43,457 nt of DNA. It comes from Clostridiales bacterium (GTDB taxonomy: Bacteria; Bacillota; Clostridia; Christensenellales; Aristaeellaceae). Shown one piece after another: positions 23,904 through 31,182 of this stretch; positions within the stretch are counted from its first letter, which is position 1, and each line of letters begins with the position of its first letter. Position numbers and translations under genes: made by a program. The DNA lies in NCBI GenBank assembly GCA_004557125.1, contig SFET01000027.1, positions 1 through 43,457 on the forward strand. The letters are read 5' to 3'. Under the pieces are notes generated by a model. That model ran no database searches and was not told the DNA's origin. It saw only the letters and a program-made list of their open reading frames with translations.

Positions 23904-25406
23904 ATGGCGCATTATATCAGTGAACCCTCCCATACCTTCAGCGAGTATCTGCTGATTCCGGGCTACACTTCCGAAAACTGCATTCCGGACAATGTGACGC
24001 TCAAGACGCCGCTGGTCAAGTTCAAGAAGGGCGAGGAACCCGCCATCAGCCTGAACATTCCGCTGGTCTCCGCAATCATGCAGTCCGTGTCCAACGACAC
24101 CATGGCGATTGCCCTTGCGCGCGAAGGCGGAATGTCCTTTATCTATGGCTCCCAGAGCATCGAGAGCGAGGCCGCCATGGTCGCCCGCGTGAAGAACTAC
24201 AAGTCCGGCTTCGTGGTCAGCGACGCAAACCTGCGCCCCGACCAGACCCTGGCCGACGTGCTTGCCCTGCGCGAGGAGCTGGGCCACTCCACCATGGCCG
24301 TCACCGAGGACGGCACCAGCACCGGTAAGCTGCTGGGCGTGGTCACCAGCCGCGACTACCGCGTCTCCCGCATGGAGACCACCGAGCTGGTCTCCAGCTT
24401 CATGACGCCCCTGGAGAAGCTGGTCACCGCCCCGGCCAGCACCACGCTGAAGGAAGCCAACGACATCATCTGGGAGCACAAGCTCAACAGCCTGCCCATC
24501 GTGGACGACAACGGCCATCTGCTCTACTTCGTGTTCCGCAAGGACTACGCCCAGCACAAGGAGAATCCCCTGGAGCTGCTGGACGGCAAGAAGAGCTACA
24601 TGGTGGGCGCGGGCATCAACACCAAGGACTACGAGACGCGCGTTCCCGCCCTCATCAACGCCGGCGCGGACGTATTGTGCATCGACTCCTCCGAGGGCTA
24701 CACCTGCTGGCAGGCCAAGACCATCAAGTTCATCCGCGAGAAGTACGGCGACACTGTGAAGGTCGGCGCGGGCAACGTGGTCGACCGCGAGGGCTTCCTG
24801 TTCCTTGCCGAGCAGGGTGCGGACTTCGTGAAGGTCGGCATCGGCGGCGGCTCCATCTGCATCACCCGCGAGACCAAGGGCATCGGCCGCGGTCAGGCCA
24901 GCGCGCTGATCGAGGTCGCCGAGGCCCGCGACGAGTACTATAAGCGCACCGGCGTGTACGTTCCGATCTGCTCCGACGGCGGCATCGTGCACGACTATCA
25001 CATGACCCTGGCCCTGGCGATGGGCGCGGACTTCATCATGCTGGGCCGCTACTTCGCCCGCTTCGACGAGAGCCCGACCCAGAAGCTGATGATCAACGGC
25101 TCCTACGTCAAGGAGTACTGGGGCGAGGGCTCCAACCGCGCCCGCAACTGGCAGCGCTACGACCTGGGTGGCAAGGCCAAGCTCAACTTCGAGGAGGGCG
25201 TGGATTCCTACGTCACCTACGCCGGCTCCCTGCACGACAACGTGGCCAAGAGCCTGTACAAGGTCAAGTCCACCATGTGCAACGTGGGCGTGACCAGCAT
25301 CCCCGAGCTGCAGCGCGATGCGAAGCTGACGCTGGTGTCCTCCGTTTCCATCGTGGAGGGCGGCTATCACGACGTCACCCTGCGCGCCACCAGCGGCAAG
25401 AACTGA
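23904..25406 (+). CDS. guaB: Inosine-5'-monophosphate dehydrogenase
   Basis: Catalyses the NAD-dependent oxidation of IMP to XMP, the first committed step to GMP. It has 500 residues. The TIM barrel is interrupted by a CBS pair (about residues 95-215, with STMAVTEDGTSTGKLLGVVT and LNSLPIVDDNGHLLY). The catalytic loop is GIGGGSICITRETKGIG with cysteine C319, followed by CSDGGIVHDYHM and the flap region near the end. The ATG at 23904 follows AAAGGGGCG; the frame upstream to 23853 lies over the promoter region. It is monocistronic, with a terminator at 25416-25453. It starts MAHYISEPSHTFSEYLLIPG, the form found in Clostridia rather than classic Bacillus GuaB. Confidence 0.95.
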   Translation: MAHYISEPSHTFSEYLLIPGYTSENCIPDNVTLKTPLVKFKKGEEPAISLNIPLVSAIMQSVSNDTMAIALAREGGMSFIYGSQSIESEAAMVARVKNYKSGFVVSDANLRPDQTLADVLALREELGHSTMAVTEDGTSTGKLLGVVTSRDYRVSRMETTELVSSFMTPLEKLVTAPASTTLKEANDIIWEHKLNSLPIVDDNGHLLYFVFRKDYAQHKENPLELLDGKKSYMVGAGINTKDYETRVPALINAGADVLCIDSSEGYTCWQAKTIKFIREKYGDTVKVGAGNVVDREGFLFLAEQGADFVKVGIGGGSICITRETKGIGRGQASALIEVAEARDEYYKRTGVYVPICSDGGIVHDYHMTLALAMGADFIMLGRYFARFDESPTQKLMINGSYVKEYWGEGSNRARNWQRYDLGGKAKLNFEEGVDSYVTYAGSLHDNVAKSLYKVKSTMCNVGVTSIPELQRDAKLTLVSSVSIVEGGYHDVTLRATSGKN

Positions 25407-25415
25407 TTTCCCTGA

Positions 25416-25453
25416 AAACCAGATCCGTCCATCCCGACGGGTTTGGTTTTTTT
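25416..25453 (+). terminator. Terminator of guaB
   Basis: Arms 25416-25429 and 25436-25449 pair with two G-U wobbles; TTTTTTT follows. Confidence 0.85.
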
Positions 25454-25538
25454 GATATTGCCGACAGGCATTCTTGAGATTGAACTGATCTTGGGTACAG
25501 AAGTTCGGTTCACATTCAGGAAAACGGAGGAATATTGT

Positions 25539-26348
25539 ATGTCTGATCTCAACATTCTGCGGAGCAAGAAGGGCTTCATCTGCGACATGGACGGCGTGAT
25601 CTACCGCGGCAACCAGCTGCTGCCCGGCGTGAAGGAGTTCGTGGAGTGGCTCAACAAGGAGGACAAGAAGTTTCTCTTCCTCACCAACTCCAGCGAGCGC
25701 TCCCCCAAGGAGCTGCGCCAGAAGCTGATGCGCATGGGTCTGGACGTGGGCGAGGAACACTTCTACACCAGCGCCCTCGCCACCGCCCACTTCCTCAGCC
25801 GTCAGGCCCCCGGCTGCACCGCCTTCGTCATCGGCGCACCGGGCCTGCTCAACGCGCTATACGACTGCGGCGTAACCATGAACGACGTGGATCCCGACTA
25901 CGTGATCGTGGGTGAGACCGCCAGCTACAACTACGAGGTCATCTCCAAGGCCGTGCGGCTGGTGATGAACGGCGCGCGGCTCATCGCCACCAACTCCGAC
26001 CTCACCGGCCCCGTGGAGGAGGGCATCGCACCGGCCTGTCGTGCGCTGGTCTCCCCGGTGGAGCTGGCCACCGGCAAGCAGGCCTACTTCATGGGCAAGC
26101 CCAATCCGCTGATGATGCGCACGGGCCTGAAGATGCTGGGCGTGCACTCCGAGGACGCGGTGATGGTGGGCGACCGCATGGACACCGACGTGATCGCGGG
26201 CCTGGAGTCCGGCCTGGACACCGTGCTGGTGCTCTCCGGCTGCACCGCCCGGGAGGACGTGGACAAGTACCCCTACCGCCCGACCCACATCCTCAGCGGC
26301 GTGGGCGACATCCCCGCCGGCGACTGGCGAACCGCCAGTGGTACATAG
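25539..26348 (+). CDS. HAD-IIA family phosphatase (NagD-like)
   Basis: A 269-residue cytoplasmic phosphatase of the NagD/4-nitrophenylphosphatase group. HAD motifs: GFICDMDGVIYRGN with D16 and D18, FLTNSSERSPKEL near 48-60, a cap domain of the C2 type, GKPNPLMMRTGLK near 185, and VMVGDRMDTDVIAGL near 207. The start is the ATG after ACGGAGG at 25524-25530. Family members remove phosphate from small sugar or nucleotide phosphates; the substrate is not known. It is followed by an array of tandem hairpins instead of one clear terminator. Confidence 0.88.
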   Translation: MSDLNILRSKKGFICDMDGVIYRGNQLLPGVKEFVEWLNKEDKKFLFLTNSSERSPKELRQKLMRMGLDVGEEHFYTSALATAHFLSRQAPGCTAFVIGAPGLLNALYDCGVTMNDVDPDYVIVGETASYNYEVISKAVRLVMNGARLIATNSDLTGPVEEGIAPACRALVSPVELATGKQAYFMGKPNPLMMRTGLKMLGVHSEDAVMVGDRMDTDVIAGLESGLDTVLVLSGCTAREDVDKYPYRPTHILSGVGDIPAGDWRTASGT

Positions 26349-26368
26349 CTATCGCTGTTTAAGCGAAC

Positions 26369-26641
26369 GCAAATCGTCCCCGTAGATCATGGGGGCGATT
26401 TGCTATGTTCCTTCTCTTGCGCGATGCTGGCATTCACCCGAAATCTGCCCCGGCGGCTATGGGGCAGATTTCTTGCGTCCGTCGGCGAGGTGCCGCTGCC
26501 AGTTGCCTGACGGCGCTTAATTCATCGAACCTCTGCCCCCACTGGTTCAAGGGGCAGAGGTTCTGTGTTTCTTTCCTGCACTTGGATTACTGTGATTCCG
26601 AAATCTGCCCCGGCGGCTATGGGGCAGATTTCTTGCGTCCG
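26369..26641. repeat. Array of four tandem hairpins
   Basis: This fills the 420-base gap between the HAD gene and the MerR gene. Four stem-loops follow at steps of about 72-86 bases: A arms 26369-26381/26391-26403, B 26441-26451/26461-26471, C 26527-26539/26551-26563, D 26601-26611/26621-26631. All have a CCCC/GGGG top, B, C and D share CTGCCCC/GGGGCAG, and loops are 9-11 nt. A CGAA precedes each stem. B and D are identical over 44 bases (26438-26481 and 26598-26641), exactly 160 bases apart. Only short, broken T tracts follow. No open frame with a ribosome binding site crosses the array. Confidence 0.8.
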
Positions 26642-26698
26642 GTTTTGGGAATTGCCTCAAATCCATTTTGAAACGGCTCCATTTTTTGCATTTCCCCC

Positions 26699-26729
26699 TT
26701 GACTCTATCACTGTGTCAGCCTATATAAT
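26699..26729 (+). promoter_or_regulatory. MerR-type promoter with 19-base spacer
   Basis: TTGACT (26699-26704), 19 bases, TATAAT (26724-26729). A 19-base spacer is the hallmark of promoters that MerR proteins twist open. The spacer centre has CACTGTG with only weak further symmetry. It lies just before the MerR gene, so autoregulation is likely. Confidence 0.8.
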
Positions 26730-26769
26730 GCTCCTGAGCTCAAAAATTCGCATGTGCGAGGTGCAAACC

Positions 26770-27588
26770 ATGCTTAAGATCGGGGAATTCTCCAAGCTAT
26801 CCAGAATCAGCATACGCATGCTGCGCCACTACGACGAGATCGGCCTGCTGCGGCCCGTGCGCATCGACGCGTTCACCGGCTACCGCTACTACGGCGAGGA
26901 TCAGCTGCCCATCGCCGGGCGCATCGTGTTCCTGCGGGACATGGGCTTCGGCCTGAGCGCCATCGCCGGGATGCTGGCCTGCGGTGACGATCCATCGGCC
27001 CTGGAGTGCCATCTGGATCTGCGCCAGGCCCAGCTGCAATCGCAGCTGGAGGAGGCGGGCCGCCAGCTGCGCCTGCTGGAAAACCTTCGAAAAAATCTGA
27101 GAGAGGATGAATACGCAATGGATTACAATGTCACACTCAAGACCCTGCCCGAGCGCTACGCCGCCTGCGTGCGGCAGATCCTGCCCCGCTACGACTGCGA
27201 GGGCATGCTGTGGGAGACGCTGATGCGGGAGACCGCGCCGCTGCACCTCACCGACGGCGACCCCTGCATCTGCTGCGCCGTGTTCCACGACGGCGAGTAC
27301 AAGGAGGCCGACGTGGACGTGGAGGTGCAGAAGAGCGTGAAGGGCAGCTATCCCGACACCGAGCACGTGCATTTCAGGACCCTGCCCGCCGTGACCGTGG
27401 CCTCCGCCACCTATCAGGGTGGCTACCACCTCATCGGTGAGGTGAGCGCTGCCGTGGCCGCGTGGGTGCGGGACAACGATTACCATTACGACGGCCCGGC
27501 CTTCTACATCTACCACGTCAGTCCCCACGAGACGGACAAGCCGGAGGAGTTCATCACGGAAATCTGCCTTCCTGTGCGCAGGGACTGA
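26770..27588 (+). CDS. MerR-family regulator with GyrI-like effector domain
   Basis: A 272-residue transcription regulator. The N-terminus is a MerR winged helix-turn-helix: LKIGEFSKLSRISIRMLRHY at residues 2-21, then DEIGLLRP and FTGYRYYGEDQL, with a coiled-coil dimer helix at about 75-110. Residues about 118-272 form a GyrI-like ligand-binding (SOUL/BmrR C-terminal) domain, VTLKTLPERYAACVRQILPR through PEEFITEICLPVRRD. Such proteins usually sense hydrophobic cations or drugs. The ATG at 26770 follows GAGGTGC; earlier in-frame starts lie inside the promoter. No efflux gene adjoins, so its target may be only itself or lie elsewhere. Confidence 0.88.
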   Translation: MLKIGEFSKLSRISIRMLRHYDEIGLLRPVRIDAFTGYRYYGEDQLPIAGRIVFLRDMGFGLSAIAGMLACGDDPSALECHLDLRQAQLQSQLEEAGRQLRLLENLRKNLREDEYAMDYNVTLKTLPERYAACVRQILPRYDCEGMLWETLMRETAPLHLTDGDPCICCAVFHDGEYKEADVDVEVQKSVKGSYPDTEHVHFRTLPAVTVASATYQGGYHLIGEVSAAVAAWVRDNDYHYDGPAFYIYHVSPHETDKPEEFITEICLPVRRD

Positions 27589-27608
27589 AGATTGCCGCCG
27601 CATCGCAA

Positions 27609-27641
27609 GCGCCGCCCGCAGTTCCGTGCGGCAGGCGGCGC
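27609..27641 (+). terminator. Possible terminator of the MerR gene
   Basis: GCGCCGCC (27609-27616) pairs with GGCGGCGC (27634-27641), with an inner CCGCA/TGCGG stem; the downstream T tract is short (GCTTTCC). Confidence 0.5.
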
Positions 27642-27659
27642 GCTTTCCGGCGATGCACA

Positions 27660-27689
27660 CAAAAACGGGGGAGCGTTGCGCTCCCCCGT
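27660..27689 (-). terminator. Terminator of the L,D-transpeptidase gene
   Basis: Minus strand ACGGGGGAGCG and complement (arms 27679-27689 and 27665-27675) with a 3-nt loop, followed by TTTTTG. Confidence 0.9.
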
Positions 27690-27702
27690 GCAGCATACCA
27701 TA

Positions 27703-28374
27703 CTATTCGCCGGGCCCCGGCGTGGGCGTGACCTGCGCCACAATGCCCTCGATCTGCTTCTTTGTCACCATCGACTGCACCGCGGCCGTCAGACCGCCGG
27801 CGCCCTGCAGAAATTCGGCGTAGCTCTCCCATTCGCCGTCCTCGGTGTAGCTCTGCATCAGCAGCAGGCCCCGCAGGCCCTCGTCCACCGCATCGCTGTG
27901 GTAGATGTGGCAGGGCGTGCCGTTGGGACAGTTCTTTGCGATCCACTTCGCGTCCTCCGGGCGCAGGCGGATGCAGCCGTGGGATGCGGGCGTACCCAGC
28001 AGCGCCGCAGCCTCGGTATCCAGCGTGGCCTCGTCCTCCTCGAAGTAGGGCAGCGAGTGGAACAGGTAGCCGTCCAGGATGCGCGTCACATACTGCACGT
28101 AGCAATCGTAGGTGGGAATGGCGTACCACTTGGTGCGCTCGGCGGAGTTGCGCTGGTTCAGCGTAAAATCGCCCACGGGCGTGCACTCGTTCACGCCGGT
28201 GGAGCAGATCATCTGCCGGACCACGCCGCTGTCGCTCACGTCCTCCGCGCGGTAGACTGTGACGATCTGGTTGGTGACGTCCACCTCGATGGCGTAGGGC
28301 GAGGCCGCAAGCGCGCCGCCGGAGAGCAGCGCGATCAGCAGGACAAGGCACAGAATTCTTCGCAGATTCCGCAT
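27703..28374 (-). CDS. Secreted L,D-transpeptidase (YkuD domain)
   Basis: A 223-residue exported enzyme that makes or edits 3-3 crosslinks in peptidoglycan. The signal peptide is residues 1-23 (RRILCLVLLIALLSGGALA). The YkuD domain runs from about 25 to 160: IEVDVTNQIVTVYRAED at the start, then histidine H106 in YLFHSLPYF, and the catalytic motif SHGCIRL with H132, C134 and R136. About 60 unassigned residues follow, ending TPTPGPGE. The ATG at 28374 has GGAGGGGTG upstream; a longer frame begins inside the promoter. It has its own promoter and terminator. Confidence 0.92.
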   Translation of the reverse strand: MRNLRRILCLVLLIALLSGGALAASPYAIEVDVTNQIVTVYRAEDVSDSGVVRQMICSTGVNECTPVGDFTLNQRNSAERTKWYAIPTYDCYVQYVTRILDGYLFHSLPYFEEDEATLDTEAAALLGTPASHGCIRLRPEDAKWIAKNCPNGTPCHIYHSDAVDEGLRGLLLMQSYTEDGEWESYAEFLQGAGGLTAAVQSMVTKKQIEGIVAQVTPTPGPGE

Positions 28375-28403
28375 AAAACACCCCTCCCTTCGCGCTTTTT
28401 TGC

Positions 28404-28433
28404 AGTATAGCATGCGCCCGGGAGGGGTGTCAA
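28404..28433 (-). promoter_or_regulatory. Promoter of the L,D-transpeptidase gene
   Basis: Minus strand TTGACA (28428-28433), 18 bases, TATACT (28404-28409) with TGC before it. Confidence 0.8.
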
Positions 28434-28434
28434 G

Positions 28435-28677
28435 TCAGATCAGCTGGTACAGCAGGCCGTCCTCCGGCGCGTACCAGATCAGCATGCCGTGGCCCCGGCG
28501 CAGGATGCGCACCTCCAGGTTCCACTCGGGGTAGAGCCGGTGCAGCTCCAGACGGCCACCGCACGCGTAGGCCACGAAGGGAATGTAGTTGTCCTTCTCC
28601 ATGGGATGATCGGAGGTGACGAACCACTCGTCCTCCACCGCCTCCACCGTAAGTTTCTGCTCCGGCGCGGCCTTCAC
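28435..28677 (-). CDS. C-terminal fragment of the XRE/zinc-ribbon regulator, second frame
   Basis: An 80-codon frame beginning at a GTG that overlaps the previous stop as GTGA. Its product (AAPEQKLTVEAVEDEWFVTS, later HPMEKDNYIPFVAYACGGRL and LHRLYPEWNLEVRIL) has the look of the C-terminal domain that, from memory of the family, directly follows the zinc ribbon in XRE regulators of Clostridia. One extra G in GGAGTGAAGG would join both parts as LQALEVKAAPEQK. So it is either a coupled second cistron, a real frameshift, or a sequence error. No own Shine-Dalgarno site is visible at the GTG. Confidence 0.6.
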   Translation of the reverse strand: MKAAPEQKLTVEAVEDEWFVTSDHPMEKDNYIPFVAYACGGRLELHRLYPEWNLEVRILRRGHGMLIWYAPEDGLLYQLI

Positions 28678-29015
28678 TCCAGCGCCTGCAGACGCCGCCC
28701 GCAGCAGCTGATCTCCGCGCCGCCGGTGCTCACGGTGAAGCCGCCGCAGACCGGGCAGACGCAATATCTTGCCTTCTTCATATTTCCTCCATCCGTTTCG
28801 TTGGGCGCAAGATCCCCCGAGAGCATGCGGGTCAGCTCCACGCCCAGAATCTCCGAGAGCTCGCCCAGCAGCGTCACGTCCGGACAGCCCTGGCCGCGCT
28901 CCCACTTGCTCACCGTCTTGTCGCTCAGGTTCAGCTGATCCGCCAGCTGGCGCTGGGTCATGCCCTGCTCCAGCCGCAGCCGCTTGATCAGCGCGCCCAC
29001 CTTGCCGCAATCCAT
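28674..29015 (-). CDS. XRE-family helix-turn-helix regulator with zinc ribbon (apparently truncated)
   Basis: A 113-residue DNA-binding protein. The HTH_3 domain covers residues about 5-60 (VGALIKRLRLEQGMTQRQLA, SDKTVSKWERGQGCPDVTLL), followed by a zinc ribbon with CVCPVCGG and ISCCGRR near 85-110. The ATG at 29015 (MDCGKVG) is 8 bases after GCGAGG; ATG 29021 is a close alternative. Full-length relatives continue for about 80 residues past the ribbon, and that part is present here in another frame (28435-28677). Its stop is the first codon after LQALE. The target is unknown. Confidence 0.8.
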   Translation of the reverse strand: MDCGKVGALIKRLRLEQGMTQRQLADQLNLSDKTVSKWERGQGCPDVTLLGELSEILGVELTRMLSGDLAPNETDGGNMKKARYCVCPVCGGFTVSTGGAEISCCGRRLQALE

Positions 29016-29130
29016 GTCCATCACCTCGCTTTCCATTGTACCGCAGGGACGGCCATCTGTAAATCCACGCTCCGTAGACATGCCCCGCAGACGCAGCGAA
29101 AACGATGCAAAAGCCTGCTTCCATGCAAAA

Positions 29131-29157
29131 GCCGCACGGTCTCTGAAATCGTGCGGC
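29131..29157 (-). terminator. Terminator of the coiled-coil protein gene
   Basis: Minus strand GCCGCACG and complement (arms 29150-29157 and 29131-29138), followed by GCTTTTGC. Confidence 0.8.
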
Positions 29158-29165
29158 CCTGCGCT

Positions 29166-29570
29166 TTATTCGTCCTTTTGTTCTTCCTTCTTTCCATGAA
29201 GCATCTCGTGCAGGCGGCGCTGCATCTCCTCGGCCTGGGCCTTTGCGGCGTCCTTCTGCGCGCGGACTTCCTCCTCCAGGCCGGAGAAGAATTCGTTCTT
29301 CACGTTCGGCGCAGGCGCGTCCTTCCTGAACAGATCGCCGACCTTCTCCGCGCCCTCCTTCACCGCGTCCACGGCGCTGTCCGCCGCGTCCCTGACCTTC
29401 TCCACCACCGGAGCGGCCTTCTCCTTCACGTCCTCGATCACCGGGGCGGCTTTCTCGCGAACCCCGGCGGCGGTCTCCATCGCCTTTTCCTTCACATCCT
29501 CAAGTACGGGCGCGGCCTTCTCCTTCGCCCGCTCCAGCGCCTCCTTCGCGCCGCTGAACAGCTCGCTCAT
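29166..29570 (-). CDS. Alanine/glutamate/lysine-rich coiled-coil repeat protein
   Basis: A 134-residue soluble helical protein. Residues 5-75 repeat variants of EKAAPVxEDVKEKA about five times (for example REKAAPVIEDVKEKAAPVVE), giving an amphipathic helix as in LEA-like, apolipoprotein-like and YtxH-tail proteins. A second helix at the end is charged (EEEVRAQKDAAKAQAEEMQR). It lacks a signal peptide or membrane segment. AGGAGGCAGC precedes the ATG at 29570, which sits inside a much longer spurious frame. Function unknown; stress-protectant or membrane-surface binding roles are typical guesses for such repeats. Confidence 0.75.
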   Translation of the reverse strand: MSELFSGAKEALERAKEKAAPVLEDVKEKAMETAAGVREKAAPVIEDVKEKAAPVVEKVRDAADSAVDAVKEGAEKVGDLFRKDAPAPNVKNEFFSGLEEEVRAQKDAAKAQAEEMQRRLHEMLHGKKEEQKDE

Positions 29571-29615
29571 GCTGCCTCCTCCGCCGGAAATCCGGCAATC
29601 TGTATTTCCTCCTCC

Positions 29616-29644
29616 ATTGTAGCATCGCGGCGGCGTTTTTTCAA
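29616..29644 (-). promoter_or_regulatory. Promoter of the coiled-coil protein gene
   Basis: Minus strand TTGAAA (29639-29644), 17 bases, TACAAT (29616-29621). Confidence 0.8.
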
Positions 29645-29654
29645 TCCCGGGGGC

Positions 29655-29683
29655 TTGCCAAAAACCCGAACATTCATTATAAT
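29655..29683 (+). promoter_or_regulatory. Promoter of the double class II aldolase gene
   Basis: TTGCCA (29655-29660), 17 bases, TATAAT (29678-29683); back to back with the promoter of the minus-strand neighbour. Confidence 0.85.
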
Positions 29684-29783
29684 ACAAATGGATGTTACAC
29701 AAAAAGCAGCGTTCATTTAACAGGACGCGTTGATAATCAAAGTGTACGGAGCGTACAGAATTCAGCATTGAGGAGGTTGAATT

Positions 29784-31085
29784 ATGAATTTTGAACTTCT
29801 GCACCCGGCAGACCAGCTGGTGATGATCATGGCCCGCATCTATGCCTACGGCATGACCACCACCTCCGGCGGCAACCTTTCCATTCGTGACGAGAACGGC
29901 GACATCTGGATCACCCCCTCCGGCATCGACAAGGGCAACCTGACCCGCGCGGACATCATGCAAATCAAGCCCGACGGCACCGTGATCGGCCCCCACACCC
30001 CCAGCGTGGAGCTGCCCATCCACCGCGACATCTACAAGCTGCGCCCCGACCTGCACGCCATCGTGCACGCCCATCCCCCGGTGATGGTGGCCTTCAGTCT
30101 GGTGCGACAGGTGCCGGATATGCATCTGATCCCCAACGCTTCGCTGGTGTGCGGCGAGATCGCCCTGGCGAAGTACGACATCCCCGGCAGCCAGCAGCTC
30201 GGCCGGAACATCGCCGAGAAGTTCGCCGAGGGCTACAACACCGTATTGATGGAGAACCACGGCGTGATCTGCGGCGCAAAGGATCTCTACCACGCCTTCA
30301 TGGTGTTTGAAACCGCCACTTCCTCCGCCCAGATCGAGTTGGATGCCCGCAAGCTGGGCACACCCCGCCGCCTGAGCGAAGCGCAGATCGCCCTGGACAG
30401 CTCCAAGGCCCACCCGCCGCTGGACGCCTTCGAGGCCAAGCAGGTCTCCAGTGAGGAGCGCGCGGGACGGCGCGACATGTGCACGCTGATCCATCGCTCC
30501 TACGACCAGCGGCTCTTCACCAGCACCCAGGGCACCTTCTCCATGCGGCTCTCCGACGGCTCCTTCCTCATCACCCCCTACATGAAGGACCGCAAGTATC
30601 TGGAGCCGGAGGACATCGTGCGCATCAAGGGCGGCATGTGCGAGCTGGGCAAGACCCCCAGCCGCTCGGTGCTGCTGCACCAGCGCATCTATGAGATGCA
30701 CCCGGAGATCAATTCCGTGATCATCGCCCATCCGCCGGCGACCATGGCCTTCGCCGTGACCGACGCGGAGTTCGATTCCCGCCTGATCCCGGAGAGTTAC
30801 ATCTCCCTGCGCAACGTGGCGCGCCTGCCCTACGCCACCACCACGCTGGACATCGACGGCACCGCGAAGCTGTTCACGCCCCAGCAGCCGGTGCTCCTGG
30901 TGGACAACCAGTGCGCCATCGTGACCGGCACCTCGCTGCTCAACGCCTTCGACCGCCTGGAGGTGCTGGAGTACAGCGCCGCCGCGATGATCGCCGCAAA
31001 GGACATCGGCAAGGTGGTGCTGATCTCCGACGAGGAGATTCACGACCTGAAGGTGGCCTTCAAGCTGACCGACGGAGAGGAATAA
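29784..31085 (+). CDS. Two-domain class II aldolase/adducin protein
   Basis: A 433-residue cytoplasmic protein made of two class II aldolase/adducin domains. The first (about 1-205) has the zinc site of fuculose- and ribulose-phosphate aldolases: TSGGNLS at 27-33, E76 in SVELPIH, H95 and H97 in VHAHPP, and H159 in MENHGVI. The second (about 225-420) follows the same fold but the key positions differ: SVLLHQRIY in place of the glutamate, IIAHPPATM with only the second histidine, and VDNQCAI in place of ENHG. So one catalytic and one degenerate domain is likely. GAGGAGG precedes the ATG. The sugar phosphate substrate is unknown. Confidence 0.85.
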   Translation: MNFELLHPADQLVMIMARIYAYGMTTTSGGNLSIRDENGDIWITPSGIDKGNLTRADIMQIKPDGTVIGPHTPSVELPIHRDIYKLRPDLHAIVHAHPPVMVAFSLVRQVPDMHLIPNASLVCGEIALAKYDIPGSQQLGRNIAEKFAEGYNTVLMENHGVICGAKDLYHAFMVFETATSSAQIELDARKLGTPRRLSEAQIALDSSKAHPPLDAFEAKQVSSEERAGRRDMCTLIHRSYDQRLFTSTQGTFSMRLSDGSFLITPYMKDRKYLEPEDIVRIKGGMCELGKTPSRSVLLHQRIYEMHPEINSVIIAHPPATMAFAVTDAEFDSRLIPESYISLRNVARLPYATTTLDIDGTAKLFTPQQPVLLVDNQCAIVTGTSLLNAFDRLEVLEYSAAAMIAAKDIGKVVLISDEEIHDLKVAFKLTDGEE

Positions 31086-31095
31086 ATGACATTAT

Positions 31096-31121
31096 GGACA
31101 GGGAAGCAGATTTCCCTGTCC
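31096..31121 (+). terminator. Terminator of the aldolase gene
   Basis: GGACAGGGAA (31096-31105) pairs with TTCCCTGTCC (31112-31121), followed by ATTTCCTTT. Confidence 0.75.
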
Positions 31122-31131
31122 ATTTCCTTTC

Positions 31132-31166
31132 AAAACGAGGGAGCCCGGACACATGTCCGGACTCCC
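31132..31166 (-). terminator. Terminator of the C69 dipeptidase gene
   Basis: Minus strand AGGGAGTCCGGACA pairs with TGTCCGGGCTCCCT (31138-31166, one wobble), followed by CGTTTTG. Confidence 0.8.
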
Positions 31167-31182
31167 TGCATTCTTTTTGGTT

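Noticed and set aside
23877..25790. Long minus-strand frame opposite guaB
   Set aside because: Antisense shadow with repetitive Ala/Gly/Val/His composition; guaB has all catalytic motifs.
26369..26641. CRISPR-like array
   Set aside because: Units are hairpins of differing sequence and spacing, only two are identical, and no cas gene is present.
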